Positions 34,367 to 44,611 of a stretch of 64,000 bases of DNA are shown piece by piece. The notes below the pieces were generated by a model. The model ran no database searches, was not told where the DNA came from, and saw only the letters and a program-made list of their open reading frames with translations. A program made the position numbers and the translations under genes. Position 1 is the stretch's first letter. Each line of letters opens with the position of its first letter. This DNA is from Sphingopyxis sp. GW247-27LB. Its GTDB lineage: Bacteria; Pseudomonadota; Alphaproteobacteria; Sphingomonadales; Sphingomonadaceae. The stretch is taken from the NCBI RefSeq assembly GCF_002277025.1, contig NZ_NIWD01000009.1:514460-578459 (forward strand). The letters run 5' to 3'.

Positions 34367-35029
34367 CTATCCCCGTTCCCCGAACAGCGCCGTTCCCACC
34401 CGCACATGCGTCGCGCCCAGCATCACCGCGGTCTCGAAATCGCCGCTCATGCCCATCGAGCGCAGCGGCAGGCCGTGGCGCGCAGCGAGCTCGTCGAGCA
34501 GCGCGAAATAGGGGGCGGGTTCGACGTTCGCAGGGGGGATCGCCATCAGCCCGTCGATCGCGAGCCCGGCCGACTTCGCCGCGGCGAGGAGCGCGGGCAG
34601 GTCGGCGATCGCGCAGCCGCCCTTCTGCGCCTCGTCGCCGACATTGACCTGTACGAACAATTGCGGCTGTCGGCCCGCCTTGGCGCAGGCCTTGCCGAGC
34701 GCCTCGACGAGCGAGGGGCGGTCGACCGAATGGATGGCGTCGAACAGCGCCACCGCATCCTCGGCCTTGTTCGACTGAAGCTGGCCGATCAGGTGGAGGG
34801 TCACGCCGGGCGTCTCGGCGCGCAGCGCGGGCCATTTGGCGGCCGCTTCCTGGACGCGATTCTCGCCGAAGTGCCGCTGGCCCGCGGCGATCAGCGGGCG
34901 GATCGCGTCGGCCTCGTGCGTCTTCGACACCGCGATCAGGCAGATATCGTCGGCGCGCCGCTGCGCGCGCTTCGCCGCCTCTGCGATCGCCGCCCGCACT
35001 CCGGCCAGCCTGTCTGCCGCGTCGTTCAT
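34367..35029 (-). CDS. YggS-family pyridoxal phosphate homeostasis protein
   Basis: A 220-residue PLP-binding protein of the YggS/PROSC family. The PLP Lys is Lys36 in LIAVSKTHEADAI. HFGENRVQEA, HLIGQLQSNKAEDAV and SMGMSGDFETAVMLGATHVRVGTALFG are conserved. The family buffers PLP and affects amino-acid metabolism; no enzyme activity is known. It ends in the 139-bp gap that also contains the family B palindrome. Confidence 0.93.
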   Translation of the reverse strand: MNDAADRLAGVRAAIAEAAKRAQRRADDICLIAVSKTHEADAIRPLIAAGQRHFGENRVQEAAAKWPALRAETPGVTLHLIGQLQSNKAEDAVALFDAIHSVDRPSLVEALGKACAKAGRQPQLFVQVNVGDEAQKGGCAIADLPALLAAAKSAGLAIDGLMAIPPANVEPAPYFALLDELAARHGLPLRSMGMSGDFETAVMLGATHVRVGTALFGERG

Positions 35030-35088
35030 TCCGCCTCCTGTTCCGCGCGCCCGTTGCGCGCCTCAGCCCCGCGCCTATAGAAAGCGCG

Positions 35089-35715
35089 ATGATCCGATAC
35101 CAGCCCCCGCCGCCGATGCTCTGGTTGCTGAGCGACGAGCGCATGACGGTGCCGGTCGCGCGGCTCGCGGCGCAGTTGCCACCGGGCAGCGGCATCGTGC
35201 TGCGCCACGACAGCCTGACCGCCGCCGAACGCTGGCGCCTGTTGCGGCGGCTGAGGCGCATCGCCGCCGCGCGGCGGCTGGTCATCATTCTGGCCGGATC
35301 GCCCGCGCACGCCAGGCGCTGGGGCGCCGACGGCGTCCATCTGCGCCAGCGGCAGGCGGGCCGGGCCGGGCAGGCGCATCGGCTCGGGCTGTTGCTGACC
35401 ATGCCGGTCCATGACGCCCGCGAAGCGCGCGCCGCACGCCGCGCGAACGCGGGTGCGACCTTCGTTTCTCCGCTCCATCCGACGCGGTCGCACCCCGGTG
35501 CAGCGACGCTGGGACCCGCCGCATGGCTCCGGCTCGCGCGGCTGGCGGGCGGGCAGGCGATCGCGCTCGGCGGAGTGACTCCGGTGCGCGCGCGCGCGCT
35601 CCTTCGCCAGAGCGCGGGAAGCGGAGTCGAGCCGGGCTGGGCGGCGATCGATGCGTGGGCTGAAAAGGCGGCGAAGCGCCGGGCGCGTCAGAAGCGGAAC
35701 TGCGTCCCGACATAG
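35089..35715 (+). CDS. thiamine-phosphate-synthase-like (ThiE/TenI) protein
   Basis: A 208-residue TIM barrel of the ThiE/TenI family. Recognisable parts are GADGVHLRQRQ, GATFVSPLHPTRS and the phosphate-binding GGQAIALGGVT. ThiE residues that hold Mg and pyrophosphate appear changed: LRHDS replaces the LRxK segment, LAGS stands where NDD is usual, and Arg-Gln replaces the Asp after GVHL. It may be TenI-like or otherwise divergent; thiamine phosphate synthesis is therefore unproven. Confidence 0.7.
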   Translation: MIRYQPPPPMLWLLSDERMTVPVARLAAQLPPGSGIVLRHDSLTAAERWRLLRRLRRIAAARRLVIILAGSPAHARRWGADGVHLRQRQAGRAGQAHRLGLLLTMPVHDAREARAARRANAGATFVSPLHPTRSHPGAATLGPAAWLRLARLAGGQAIALGGVTPVRARALLRQSAGSGVEPGWAAIDAWAEKAAKRRARQKRNCVPT

Positions 35716-36398
35716 ACCGCCTGGCTGTCGCGCCGCGTATCGGTCAGCGGCTCGACGCGGTCGTCGCTCTTGTAGCGAACCCCCGCGGTGACATCGAGGT
35801 TGCGCGTGATGCGATAGCTGCTGACGACGTCGACGGCCTGGGTGTCGCCGGGCGCGGTGACGCGGTCGGTCGCCCCGGCGGGGTCGCTTGCCCGGTTGAT
35901 CATCCGCGTCGCGAAGCGCGACTTGCGTTCGGCCTGTTCGGGCGCATGCGCGACCGGCAGGTTGCGAAGGTCGGTACCGCGCGGGAGCTGCGGCGTGACG
36001 AACTTCTCGAACCCGACCGAAGCCCCGAGATTATAGGCGACCGGTGCGATCGCGATCGGCGCGCGTCCCTTGGCCAGCGCCGCGGTGCGCGCGGCGCTCG
36101 AGGCGTCGTCGCGGGCGCGAATCACGACGGTGATCGCGCGATTCTTGCGGCTGTCGTCGGTGACGGCGGGGGTGAAGCTGAAGTTGCGGCGCGCGGCTTC
36201 GGACACTTTGGCATAGCGCGCGATCAGGCGCGGATCGCCGGCGGCCGGCGTGAATTCGCCCAGCAGGGTTTCGGAAATCGACACGGGACGGATGCTGTCG
36301 GAGCGCGTCATTGCGGCCAGCGCCGGCGGCAGGGCGAGCGAAATCGCCGCCATAGCGACGAGACCCCCTTGCCAAAAATGTCGCGGCGCTCGCGCCAT
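35688..36398 (-). CDS. conserved exported protein, possibly outer-membrane
   Basis: A 236-residue protein with signal peptide (about 1-29, LVAMAAISLALPPALAA). The C-terminal third looks like amphipathic strands (AVDVVSSYRITRNLDVTAGV, then SQAVYVGTQFRF) ending in Phe, the outer-membrane insertion signal. The middle part is unrecognised. The start at 36398 gives the signal peptide; the longer open frame does not. It overlaps the convergent thiE-like gene by 28 bp at the 3' end. Confidence 0.65.
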   Translation of the reverse strand: MARAPRHFWQGGLVAMAAISLALPPALAAMTRSDSIRPVSISETLLGEFTPAAGDPRLIARYAKVSEAARRNFSFTPAVTDDSRKNRAITVVIRARDDASSAARTAALAKGRAPIAIAPVAYNLGASVGFEKFVTPQLPRGTDLRNLPVAHAPEQAERKSRFATRMINRASDPAGATDRVTAPGDTQAVDVVSSYRITRNLDVTAGVRYKSDDRVEPLTDTRRDSQAVYVGTQFRF

Positions 36399-36686
36399 GA
36401 TTCTGCGACTCCAACCCCAGATGGTTCGATAGATAGGCGGCTTCGCCCGACAATTCCAGTGATTCGCGAGTCTTTGCCGTCGGCGTTCCGATTTTTGCTC
36501 CGGTTGTTGCGCGATGACCACAGTCGGCGCATTTTTCGAACCCGACCCTGACTGCAGCCTTAACCGCGACGAACCGGAAATTGCCGCGCTTGCCGGACGG
36601 CGGCAAGGGCGATAGAGACGCTCCCAAATTCGCAGCAACGCGGCCGGGTCCGCCCGTCCCCCGCGTCCAAGATAAGGTGTTCCGGC
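36399..36686. other. 288-bp intergenic region
   Basis: Divergent promoter region between the exported protein gene (minus) and the DUF3576 lipoprotein gene (plus). Locally AT-enriched around 36450-36540. No clear -35/-10 pair, RNA gene or repeat recognised. Confidence 0.4.
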
Positions 36687-37148
36687 ATGTCTCAGCTTTC
36701 CGTCCTGGCCTCGCTCGGTCGTCGCCCCGCCACGCTCGCGTTGCTCGGGCTCGCGGCGCTCGGCCTCGCGGCCTGCGGCGGCAAGGAGCGGCCGCGCGCC
36801 GACCTCGCCGCGTCGCAGGTCACGACGATCGGCGTGAACAGCTATTTGTGGCGCGCCTCGCTCGATGCGCTCTCCTTCATGCCGCTGCTCCAGGCCGATT
36901 CGTCGGGCGGCGTCATCATCACCGACTGGTATGCGAACCCGCAAAACCCGAACGAGCGGATGAAGGTGACGGTGTCGATCCTCGACCGCGACCTGCGCGC
37001 CGACGCGCTGCGCGTCGCCGCCTCGCGGCAGGTCGCGCAGGGCGGCACCTGGGTCGATGCGCCGGTCGAGGCGGCGACGGTGCAGAAGCTCGAGGAAGTG
37101 ATCCTCACCCGCGCCCGCGACCTGCGTCGCTCGGCCATCGAGGGCTAA
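36687..37148 (+). CDS. DUF3576 lipoprotein
   Basis: A 153-residue lipoprotein of the alphaproteobacterial DUF3576 family, with lipobox LAAC at about residue 30 and the family core IGVNSYLWRASLDALSFMPL and VIITDWYANP. Function unknown, but it commonly sits directly before leuS and lptE, as here, which suggests an envelope role. Confidence 0.88.
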   Translation: MSQLSVLASLGRRPATLALLGLAALGLAACGGKERPRADLAASQVTTIGVNSYLWRASLDALSFMPLLQADSSGGVIITDWYANPQNPNERMKVTVSILDRDLRADALRVAASRQVAQGGTWVDAPVEAATVQKLEEVILTRARDLRRSAIEG

Positions 37149-37198
37149 ACGCGCGGCGCGCCCGCGCCGCCCCATGAAGACAACGGGGTAAGACAGGA

Positions 37199-39781
37199 AT
37201 GACCCGCGAAACGCGCTTTGGCGCCCTGGCCGCCGACGCCCGATGGCAGGCGGCGTGGGAGCGTGCGAACAGCTTTGCCACGACCGACACCGGCGACGCC
37301 AAGGAAAATGGGCGGCCCAAGGCCTATATCCTCGAGATGTTCCCCTATCCGTCGGGGCGCATCCATATGGGGCATGTCCGCAACTACACGATGGGCGACG
37401 TGCTCGCGCGCTTCAAGCGGATGACCGGGCACGACGTCCTCCACCCGATGGGCTGGGACGCCTTCGGCATGCCCGCCGAGAATGCCGCGATGGAAAAGGG
37501 CGTCCACCCGAACGGCTGGACGCGCGCCAATATCGACGCGATGCGCGGGCAGCTCAAGCGGCTCGGGCTCGCGATCGACTGGACCCGCGAACTCGCGACC
37601 TGCGACGCTGACTATTATGGGCAGGAGCAGGCGCTGTTCCTCGACCTCTTCGCGGCGGGCCTCGTCACGCGCAAGGAAAGCTACGTCAACTGGGATCCGG
37701 TCGATCATACGGTGCTCGCCAACGAGCAGGTGATCGACGGCCGCGGCTGGCGTTCGGGCGCGCTGGTCGAAAAGAAGAAATTGTCGCAGTGGTTCCTCAA
37801 GATCACCGACTTCGCCGACGAGCTGCTCGAAGGGCTGAAAAGCCTGGACCAGTGGCCCGACAAGGTGCGGCTGATGCAGGAAAACTGGATCGGCAAGTCG
37901 CAGGGGCTGGAGTTCTCGTTCAGGCTGGCCGGCGGCGCGCCGGGTTTCGACGTGTTCACGACGCGGCCCGACACCCTCTATGGCGCGAGCTTCGCGGCGG
38001 TCTCGCCCGACCATCCGCTCGCCGAACGCCTCGCGAAGGATTCGCCCGAGCTCGCGGCCTTCATCGCCGAATGCCGCCGCCAGGGCACGTCGGCGGAGCA
38101 ATTGGAGACTGGCGAGAAGCTGGGCTTCGACACCGGCCTCGCGGTCGAGCATCCGCTCGATCCCGACTGGCATCTGCCGGTCTGGGTCGTCAATTATGTG
38201 CTGATGGATTATGGCACCGGCGCGATCTTCGGCTGCCCGGCGCACGACCAGCGCGACCTCGACTTCGCGCGCAAATATGACCTCGCGGTCCACCGCGTCA
38301 TCGCCGATGGCGACGAGGACGGACAGGTCTTCCCCGGCGATGAGGCCTATGTCGGCCCCGGCCGCCTCGTGAACAGCCATTTCCTGAACGGCATGAGCAT
38401 CGACGAGGCCAAGGCGGCCGTCATCGCGCGCGCCGAGCATGAGGGCTGGGGCAAGGGCACGACGGTGTGGCGCCTGCGCGACTGGGGCGTCTCGCGCCAG
38501 CGCTATTGGGGCACGCCCATCCCCTTCATCCACTGCGCCGCGTGCGGGTTGGTGCCGGTGCCGAAGAGCCAGCTCCCGGTCGTGCTGCCCGAGGATGCCG
38601 ATTTCTCGGTCCCGGGCAACCCGCTCGACCGCCATCCGACGTGGAAACACACGAACTGCCCGTCGTGCGGCGGCGAGGCGGTGCGCGAGACCGACACGCT
38701 CGACACCTTCGTCGATTCCTCATGGTATTTCCTGCGCTTCGCGAGTTCGCCCGCCGACAAGCCATTCGATCCGGCGGTGATCGCGCGCTGGCTGCCGGTC
38801 GACCAATATATCGGCGGCATCGAGCATGCGATCCTCCACCTGCTCTACGCGCGCTTCTGGACGCGCGCGCTGCAGCGGATCGGCATGGTCGACATCAAGG
38901 AGCCCTTCGCCAGCCTGTTCACCCAGGGCATGGTGACACACGAAACCTATGGCCGCCCGCAGGGCGAGGGGCTGCCGCCGCTCTATTTCACCCCTGAAGA
39001 GGTGACGCGCACCGCCGAGGGTGCGACGCTCGTCGCCGACGGTGCGCCGGTCGAGGTCGGCCGCGTCATCAAGATGTCGAAGTCGAAGAAGAATGTCGTC
39101 GATCCCGACGCCATCCTCGACCAATATGGCGCCGATGCTGCGCGCTGGTTCATGCTCTCCGACAGCCCGCCCGAACGCGATCTGCCGTGGAGCGAGGCGG
39201 GGATCGAGGGCGCGTGGCGCTTCGTCCAGCGGCTGTGGCGCCTGTTCGGCGAGACCGAAAATAGCGGCGACGGCGGCGAGGATATCGCGCTTGCCCGCAA
39301 ACTCCACCGCGCGATCGCCGGGGTCGCCGCCGATATCGAAGCCCTGAGCTTCAACAAGGCGGTGGCGAAGATCCACGCGCTCGCCAACGATATCGAGAAG
39401 GCGACGCCGTCGGCGACCCGCGCCGAGGCCTGCGCGACGCTGATCCTGCTCGTCGCGCCGATGATGCCGCACCTCGCCGAAGAGGCGTGGGCGGCGCTGC
39501 CGGCCTATCGGCGGACGGCCGCAGCTTTGGTCGACGCCGTGATGGTCGCCGACGCTGCGTGGCCCGCCGCGAATCCGGCACTGCTCGCCGACGACGAGGT
39601 CACGATCGTGATCCAGGTCGCGGGCAAGCGCCGCGACGAAATCACGCTCGCCAAGGGGCTGGACAAGGATGCCGTCGAAGCCGCGGCGCTCGCACGTCCG
39701 CGCATCGCCGAGTTGCTCGGCGGCGCGGCGCCGAAGAAGGTGATTGTGGTCCCCGACCGTCTGGTCAATATTGTCCCCTAA
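37199..39781 (+). CDS. leuS: leucyl-tRNA synthetase
   Basis: An 860-residue class I synthetase. HMGH at residues 56-59 and KMSKS at 625-629 form the catalytic site. The CP1 editing domain contains [12 protein letters not shown] and [16 protein letters not shown] zinc-type segment (CAACG and CPSCGG) and the C-terminal anticodon and tail domains are present. It is followed by lptE after 1 bp. Confidence 0.97.
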   Translation: MTRETRFGALAADARWQAAWERANSFATTDTGDAKENGRPKAYILEMFPYPSGRIHMGHVRNYTMGDVLARFKRMTGHDVLHPMGWDAFGMPAENAAMEKGVHPNGWTRANIDAMRGQLKRLGLAIDWTRELATCDADYYGQEQALFLDLFAAGLVTRKESYVNWDPVDHTVLANEQVIDGRGWRSGALVEKKKLSQWFLKITDFADELLEGLKSLDQWPDKVRLMQENWIGKSQGLEFSFRLAGGAPGFDVFTTRPDTLYGASFAAVSPDHPLAERLAKDSPELAAFIAECRRQGTSAEQLETGEKLGFDTGLAVEHPLDPDWHLPVWVVNYVLMDYGTGAIFGCPAHDQRDLDFARKYDLAVHRVIADGDEDGQVFPGDEAYVGPGRLVNSHFLNGMSIDEAKAAVIARAEHEGWGKGTTVWRLRDWGVSRQRYWGTPIPFIHCAACGLVPVPKSQLPVVLPEDADFSVPGNPLDRHPTWKHTNCPSCGGEAVRETDTLDTFVDSSWYFLRFASSPADKPFDPAVIARWLPVDQYIGGIEHAILHLLYARFWTRALQRIGMVDIKEPFASLFTQGMVTHETYGRPQGEGLPPLYFTPEEVTRTAEGATLVADGAPVEVGRVIKMSKSKKNVVDPDAILDQYGADAARWFMLSDSPPERDLPWSEAGIEGAWRFVQRLWRLFGETENSGDGGEDIALARKLHRAIAGVAADIEALSFNKAVAKIHALANDIEKATPSATRAEACATLILLVAPMMPHLAEEAWAALPAYRRTAAALVDAVMVADAAWPAANPALLADDEVTIVIQVAGKRRDEITLAKGLDKDAVEAAALARPRIAELLGGAAPKKVIVVPDRLVNIVP

Positions 39782-39782
39782 G

Positions 39783-40319
39783 ATGCGTGCGCTCCTCGTC
39801 TCCTGCCTCGTCGCCCTGTCGCTGCCGCTCGGCGGCTGCGGGCTCCGGCCGCTCTATGCGAGCGGCGCGAAGGGCGGGGTGGCGACGATGCTCGCCGACA
39901 TCGACGTCGGGCCGATCGAGGGTCACGCCGGCTGGCTCGTCCGCAACGCGCTGCGCGACCGCTTCGTCGCGGCGCAGGGCGGACGCGGCGAGGGCAATCG
40001 CTACCGGCTCGACGTGCGGCTCGAGGACAGCATCACCGGCTTCGGCGTTCGCTCCGACGATGCGGTGACGCGCGAGCGGCGGACGCTGCGCGCGCGCTAC
40101 CAGCTCGTCGATTCGCAGACCAACCAGGTGCTGCTCGATGCGACCGCCGCGCAGGACGCCGGCATCGATGTCGTCGGCAGCGAATATGCGACGATTGCCG
40201 CCGAGAATTCGTCGCTCGAACGGCTGGCGTCGGGGATCGCCGACCAGATCGTCGCGCGGCTCGCGGTCTATGCCGACCGCGGCGGCCCCGCGGCGGCGCC
40301 CGCCAACCCCGCTCCGTGA
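39783..40319 (+). CDS. lptE: LPS assembly lipoprotein LptE
   Basis: Outer-membrane lipoprotein that plugs LptD and aids lipopolysaccharide export. The signal peptide ends in lipobox LGGC at about residue 19, then GLRPLYA, the usual LptE start. 178 residues. The chosen ATG 39783 is preceded by the leuS stop; it overlaps holA by 4 bp. The order leuS-lptE-holA is conserved in many proteobacteria. Confidence 0.9.
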   Translation: MRALLVSCLVALSLPLGGCGLRPLYASGAKGGVATMLADIDVGPIEGHAGWLVRNALRDRFVAAQGGRGEGNRYRLDVRLEDSITGFGVRSDDAVTRERRTLRARYQLVDSQTNQVLLDATAAQDAGIDVVGSEYATIAAENSSLERLASGIADQIVARLAVYADRGGPAAAPANPAP

Positions 40320-41347
40320 AGACGGTCAAGCCCGCCGAGCTCGAACGCCAGACCCGGCTCGACCCCGCGGTTCGCCTGACCTTGCTGACCGGCCCCGACG
40401 AGGCGACGATGAACGCGGTCGCGGTGCGGCTTGTCGCGCTCGCGGGGAAGGAGGCCGAGCGGCTCGATCTTTCCTCGTCGCAGCTCGGGCAGGATCCCTC
40501 GCTGCTCGCCGCCGAAGCCGCCTCGATGTCGCTCTTCGCCTCCGAACGCTTGATAAGGCTCGAGATTTCGGGAAGTGGCGACGATTGCGTCGAAGCGGTC
40601 GCGGCGCTGCTCGCGGCCGATACCGCGGTCAATCCGGTGATCGCCACCGGCGCGACGGTGACCGCCAAGTCGAAACTGGTGAAGCTGATCGAGGGGTCGG
40701 ACCATGCGGTCGCCGCCATCTGCTACCAGCCCGATCGCCGCGCACTCGTCGGCATCGCGATCTCGGCGGCTGAGGAGCAGGGGCTGCGGCTCGCCAACGC
40801 CGAGGCGCAGCTGCTCGTCGATCTCGTCTCGGGCGACCAGGCGTTGATGCGGCGCGAGCTCGAAAAGATCGCGCTCTACCTCGACGCGGCGCGCGACCGG
40901 CAGCGGCAGGTCACCGCCGCTGACATCGCCGCACTCGGCGCTGCGACGCACGAGGAGGATGTCAGCGAGTGCATCAACGTCGCGCTCGGCGGCAAGGTGC
41001 GCGAGCTTCCCGACATGCTGGCGAAGGCGGCGGCGGTCGGCGTCGCCGAGATCCGCATCCTCCGCGCGCTGGCGATCCGCACGATGCAGCTCGCGCGGCT
41101 GCGCGCCGAGGTCGACGCGGGCGCGCATCCCGCGACGGTGGTCGCGGCGCGCAGCAGCGGCGTCTTCTGGAAGGAGCGCGACGCCGTGACCGCGCAGCTT
41201 CACATCTGGGATTCGCTCCGGGTCGCGCGGCTGATGAGCCGGCTGCTCGACTGCGAACGCGCGCTCAAGGCCTCGGGCACCGCGGGCGCGGTGCTGTTCC
41301 GCAAGCTGATGACCGACATCGCGTATCAGGCCGCGCGGGCGCGGTGA
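40316..41347 (+). CDS. holA: DNA polymerase III delta subunit
   Basis: Clamp-loader subunit that opens the beta clamp. A 343-residue protein with the AAA-like N-terminal domain (LTLLTGPDEATMNAVAVRL), the central domain with VYYQPD-like CYQPDRRALVG, and a C-terminal helical collar. As usual for delta it has no functional ATP-binding motif. The start is GTG at 40316, overlapping lptE's stop in a GTGA. Confidence 0.92.
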   Translation: MKTVKPAELERQTRLDPAVRLTLLTGPDEATMNAVAVRLVALAGKEAERLDLSSSQLGQDPSLLAAEAASMSLFASERLIRLEISGSGDDCVEAVAALLAADTAVNPVIATGATVTAKSKLVKLIEGSDHAVAAICYQPDRRALVGIAISAAEEQGLRLANAEAQLLVDLVSGDQALMRRELEKIALYLDAARDRQRQVTAADIAALGAATHEEDVSECINVALGGKVRELPDMLAKAAAVGVAEIRILRALAIRTMQLARLRAEVDAGAHPATVVAARSSGVFWKERDAVTAQLHIWDSLRVARLMSRLLDCERALKASGTAGAVLFRKLMTDIAYQAARAR

Positions 41348-41363
41348 CCCGATACATGTCTCC

Positions 41364-41846
41364 CTAGGGAAGCGACGGCTCGTCCGCAGAGGGCTCCTCC
41401 GGAGCGGCGGGCTCGCCCGTTTCGGGATCGGTACGCCGCTTCACCATTTCATAGAGCGCATTATATTCGGGGCCGGGCGGATAGCGGCCGCCGATCGATA
41501 TCCAGTTATAGGGCAGCTTGTCGAGGCTCATCGCCTTGGCCTCGGCGCGCGGCAGCTTCGGCGGCGCTTCGCGGCCCTCGTTCGCGATCGCGCGCAGTTC
41601 GGGGGGCAGCCGGTAGCGCTCGGTGTCGCTGCCGCAGACGACGATCTCGTCACTGTCCGCGGGCTTGCAGCGCTTGATCGGGTCGACGAGCGTCTTTGTG
41701 TTGGCGATCGCGGCGTCGGCATCGGCCGCCGGCCCTTCGGCGGTCTGCGCCGCGGCGTGCGGCGCTGTCATGCCCGCGACGCACAGCGCGGCGAAAGCGG
41801 CGCCGAATCGGGCGAAGCATTCTCGACAAGCGCTGCGGCGGGCCAT
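41364..41846 (-). CDS. conserved exported protein with one Cys pair, function unknown
   Basis: A 160-residue protein with a likely signal peptide (about 1-33, ending HAAAQ). Two cysteines (RCKPADSDEIVVCGS) could form a disulfide in the periplasm. The tail is acidic and Pro-rich. Such small RC-(x)n-VCG exported proteins are frequent in sphingomonads. It is convergent with holA and divergent from glpX. Confidence 0.7.
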   Translation of the reverse strand: MARRSACRECFARFGAAFAALCVAGMTAPHAAAQTAEGPAADADAAIANTKTLVDPIKRCKPADSDEIVVCGSDTERYRLPPELRAIANEGREAPPKLPRAEAKAMSLDKLPYNWISIGGRYPPGPEYNALYEMVKRRTDPETGEPAAPEEPSADEPSLP

Positions 41847-41905
41847 ATGGCGCGCACCATGCCCGACCGGCGCGACAAGACAACAGGGAATATGGAGATC
41901 ATCGG

Positions 41906-42880
41906 ATGACGAACAGCAGCGGCAGCAACCTCGACCGGGTGCTCGTGCTCGAAATGGTGCGCGTCACCGAAGCCGCGGCGATCGCCGCCGCCAAGCTGAT
42001 CGGCCGGGGCGACGAGAAAGCCGCCGACGCCGCCGCGGTCGAGGCGATGCGCGCCGCGTTCAACGACCTCTACATGGACGGCACCGTCGTGATCGGCGAA
42101 GGCGAGCGCGACGAGGCGCCGATGCTCTATATCGGCGAGAAGGTCGGCAATGCCCCCGGCAAGGGCCCCAGGATCGACATCGCGCTCGACCCGCTCGAGG
42201 GCACGACGATCACCGCCAAGGCCGGGCCGAACGCGCTCGCGGTGCTCGCGATCGCCGAGGAAGGCTGCCTCCTCAACGCCCCCGACGTTTATATGGACAA
42301 GCTCGCGGTCGGCCCCGGCTATTCGCCCGACATCGTGAATTTCGACAACGGCGTGCGCGAGAATGTCGAGGCGGTCGCGCGCGAGAAGAGTGTGTCGCCG
42401 CAGGACATCATCGTCTGCGTGCTCGACCGGCCGCGCCACGAGGCGATCATCGCCGAGCTGCGCGCGATCGGCTGCGGCGTTGCGCTGATTCCCGACGGCG
42501 ACGTCGCCGGGGTGATCGCGACGACCAACCCCGAAACCAACATCGACATCTACATGGGGTCGGGCGGCGCGCCCGAGGGCGTACTCGCCGCTGCGGCGCT
42601 GCGCTGCGTCGGCGGCCAGTTCAAGGGCCGCCTGATCTTTCGCAACGACGACGAGCGGTTGCGCGCCAAGAAATGGGGGATCGAGGATCTCGACCGCGTC
42701 TATGATCTCGAGGACCTTGCCAAGGGTGACGTGATCTTCGCCGCGACCGGCGTCACCGACGGCTCGCTGCTGCGCGGCGTCAAGCACCGCCGCGGCGGCA
42801 TCCTGACCACCGAGAGCGTCGTCATGCGCGCCTCGTCGGGCACCGTGCGCTGGGTCAAGGGCGAGCACCGGATCGCTTGA
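41906..42880 (+). CDS. glpX: class II fructose-1,6-bisphosphatase
   Basis: Gluconeogenic phosphatase that converts fructose 1,6-bisphosphate to fructose 6-phosphate. 324 residues with the class II motifs GEGERDEAPMLYIGE, DPLEGTT and the metal/substrate site GSGGAPEGVLAAAALRC. The ATG at 41906 follows GGAG by 8 bp; the upstream frame is not family-like. It stands apart from the usual Calvin-cycle cbb genes. Confidence 0.94.
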   Translation: MTNSSGSNLDRVLVLEMVRVTEAAAIAAAKLIGRGDEKAADAAAVEAMRAAFNDLYMDGTVVIGEGERDEAPMLYIGEKVGNAPGKGPRIDIALDPLEGTTITAKAGPNALAVLAIAEEGCLLNAPDVYMDKLAVGPGYSPDIVNFDNGVRENVEAVAREKSVSPQDIIVCVLDRPRHEAIIAELRAIGCGVALIPDGDVAGVIATTNPETNIDIYMGSGGAPEGVLAAAALRCVGGQFKGRLIFRNDDERLRAKKWGIEDLDRVYDLEDLAKGDVIFAATGVTDGSLLRGVKHRRGGILTTESVVMRASSGTVRWVKGEHRIA

Positions 42881-42981
42881 TCCCTCTCCCTTCGAAGCCC
42901 CCTCGACAGCCGCCTTGGCATCGGGCATTTCCATGCGACGGAACGCCGGGGTGGGGTTCGAAACAGGGGTTTTGGGGGGGA

Positions 42982-44577
42982 ATGAAGAATCACATGTTCG
43001 CCGCCGCCGCGATGGCGGCGATGCTGGTGCCTGCCGTCGCGCCGGCGGCCGAAACGCAGGTCGACGCGAAAAAGGAGGAGGGCTCGCTCTATCTCCAGTG
43101 CGACGGCAATCCGAACAATATGACCGCGGGCGAATCGGCGGCGCGCCTGCTCGGCGCGGTCACGCTGCTTGGGCTGTTCGCGCCGCCGCCCGAATCGGCC
43201 GACGCAAGCAAACGTAAGTTCGGCGCCGCCGGCGCCGCCGCGTGCAGCGGCATCCTGGAGGGCGAGAAGGCCGAGGGCAATCCGCGCCGCCGCATCCCGT
43301 TGATCCTCGCGCGCGCGGTGCATCAGATCGAGGCGAAGGATTATGCCGCGGCGGGCGCCGACGTCGCCAAGGCGCGCGCCGAGGCCGACGCCGCACAGCT
43401 CACCGCCGACCCCTATTTCAACCGGTCGATGGGATTGTCCTTCGATCAGGTCGAGGCCGCGATCCTCGTTCGGCAGGACCGCGTGCCCGACGCGATGCGC
43501 GTCGCGCTCGCCGCCACCGACGAACATCGCTTTTCGCTGCTGCCGCTGATTTCGATGCAGGACTATGCGAAACTCGCGCCGCTCGGCAGTGACGCCGATA
43601 TCGCGCACGTCCAGGCGGTGGCGCGGCTCGCGCCCGGGATGACCGACCTCGCCGCCGACCGGCTCGAAGAGATCGGCCGTTATGGCGAGGCGGCGCGGAT
43701 GCGCGCCGATCTGGTGCGGTTCCAGAGCATCGGCAAGACCAAGGAGGGCGAGCCCCACCGCCCGAGCACGCTCGCCGTCGCGCAGCTCGCGCTGTCCGAG
43801 GCACTCGCCGGCGACTGGGATGCGGCCGCTGCCGCGGCGAAGCGGGCGCGGAGCATCGACGACGCCCGCGTCGGCGAGGGCAAGCCCGAGGCGATGGACG
43901 TCCGGCTGCAGACCACCGAGGTGCTCGACCTCTATGAGGTGCTGCTGCTCGCGAAGGACGGCAAGCCCGAAGCGGCGCGGCGCCAGTTCACCGCGCGTTC
44001 GCGCTGGCTCGCCCCGTCGTTCGGGGCGGTGATGGCGGCGAACCGCCTGCTTTATGCCGATGCGCCGGCGGCCGATCGTGTCGCCCAGCTCGCCCAGCCC
44101 GCCGATGCGATGTGGGCCGAGCGCGCGACCGCCGCGCGCGCCGAGCTGACCGCGAAGGACAGCGACAACAAGACGCTGTTCCAGCTGATCGAGCCCTATG
44201 TCGCCGCCGCGGCCTTCGAGGCGCAGTCGAAATCGGTGTGGCGCACCGACAAGTCGAAGATCTTCATTAAGCTGAAGTCGGACGACGCGCTGGAGCCGGA
44301 GACGAAGATCGCCTTCCTTTATGGCGTGCAGCCCGACGTCGCCTATGATTCGATGATGCTGCACGCGGCGCTCGACGCGAAGGCGCGGGGCAAGCAGGGC
44401 TTCACCTTCGCGCCGCTGTTCGACAAATATCTCGCCGCGGTCGTCCGCGCGGGCAGTCCGGGCGACGAGATCATGCCGGCCTCGCTCTATCTCGACGCCG
44501 ACGCGGTGATCGCGGCGCTGTCGCCCGCGATTCCCGACCCCGTCACGCTGAAGGCGCGGCGGGCGGTGGCGAAATAG
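42982..44577 (+). CDS. large exported protein, function unknown (helical-repeat-like)
   Basis: A 531-residue protein with signal peptide MKNHMFAAAAMAAMLVPAVAPA. The rest is alanine-rich and mainly helical; segments such as AVHQIEAKDYAAAGADVAKA and AQLALSEALAGDWDAAAAAAKRA look like TPR-type units. I cannot name a family. The start ATG 42982 is preceded by a G-rich run (GGGGGGG). Neighbours give no clue. Confidence 0.7.
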   Translation: MKNHMFAAAAMAAMLVPAVAPAAETQVDAKKEEGSLYLQCDGNPNNMTAGESAARLLGAVTLLGLFAPPPESADASKRKFGAAGAAACSGILEGEKAEGNPRRRIPLILARAVHQIEAKDYAAAGADVAKARAEADAAQLTADPYFNRSMGLSFDQVEAAILVRQDRVPDAMRVALAATDEHRFSLLPLISMQDYAKLAPLGSDADIAHVQAVARLAPGMTDLAADRLEEIGRYGEAARMRADLVRFQSIGKTKEGEPHRPSTLAVAQLALSEALAGDWDAAAAAAKRARSIDDARVGEGKPEAMDVRLQTTEVLDLYEVLLLAKDGKPEAARRQFTARSRWLAPSFGAVMAANRLLYADAPAADRVAQLAQPADAMWAERATAARAELTAKDSDNKTLFQLIEPYVAAAAFEAQSKSVWRTDKSKIFIKLKSDDALEPETKIAFLYGVQPDVAYDSMMLHAALDAKARGKQGFTFAPLFDKYLAAVVRAGSPGDEIMPASLYLDADAVIAALSPAIPDPVTLKARRAVAK

Positions 44578-44611
44578 GGGGCGGGAAGCGGCCGGTAGCG
44601 GCCATAGCTTC

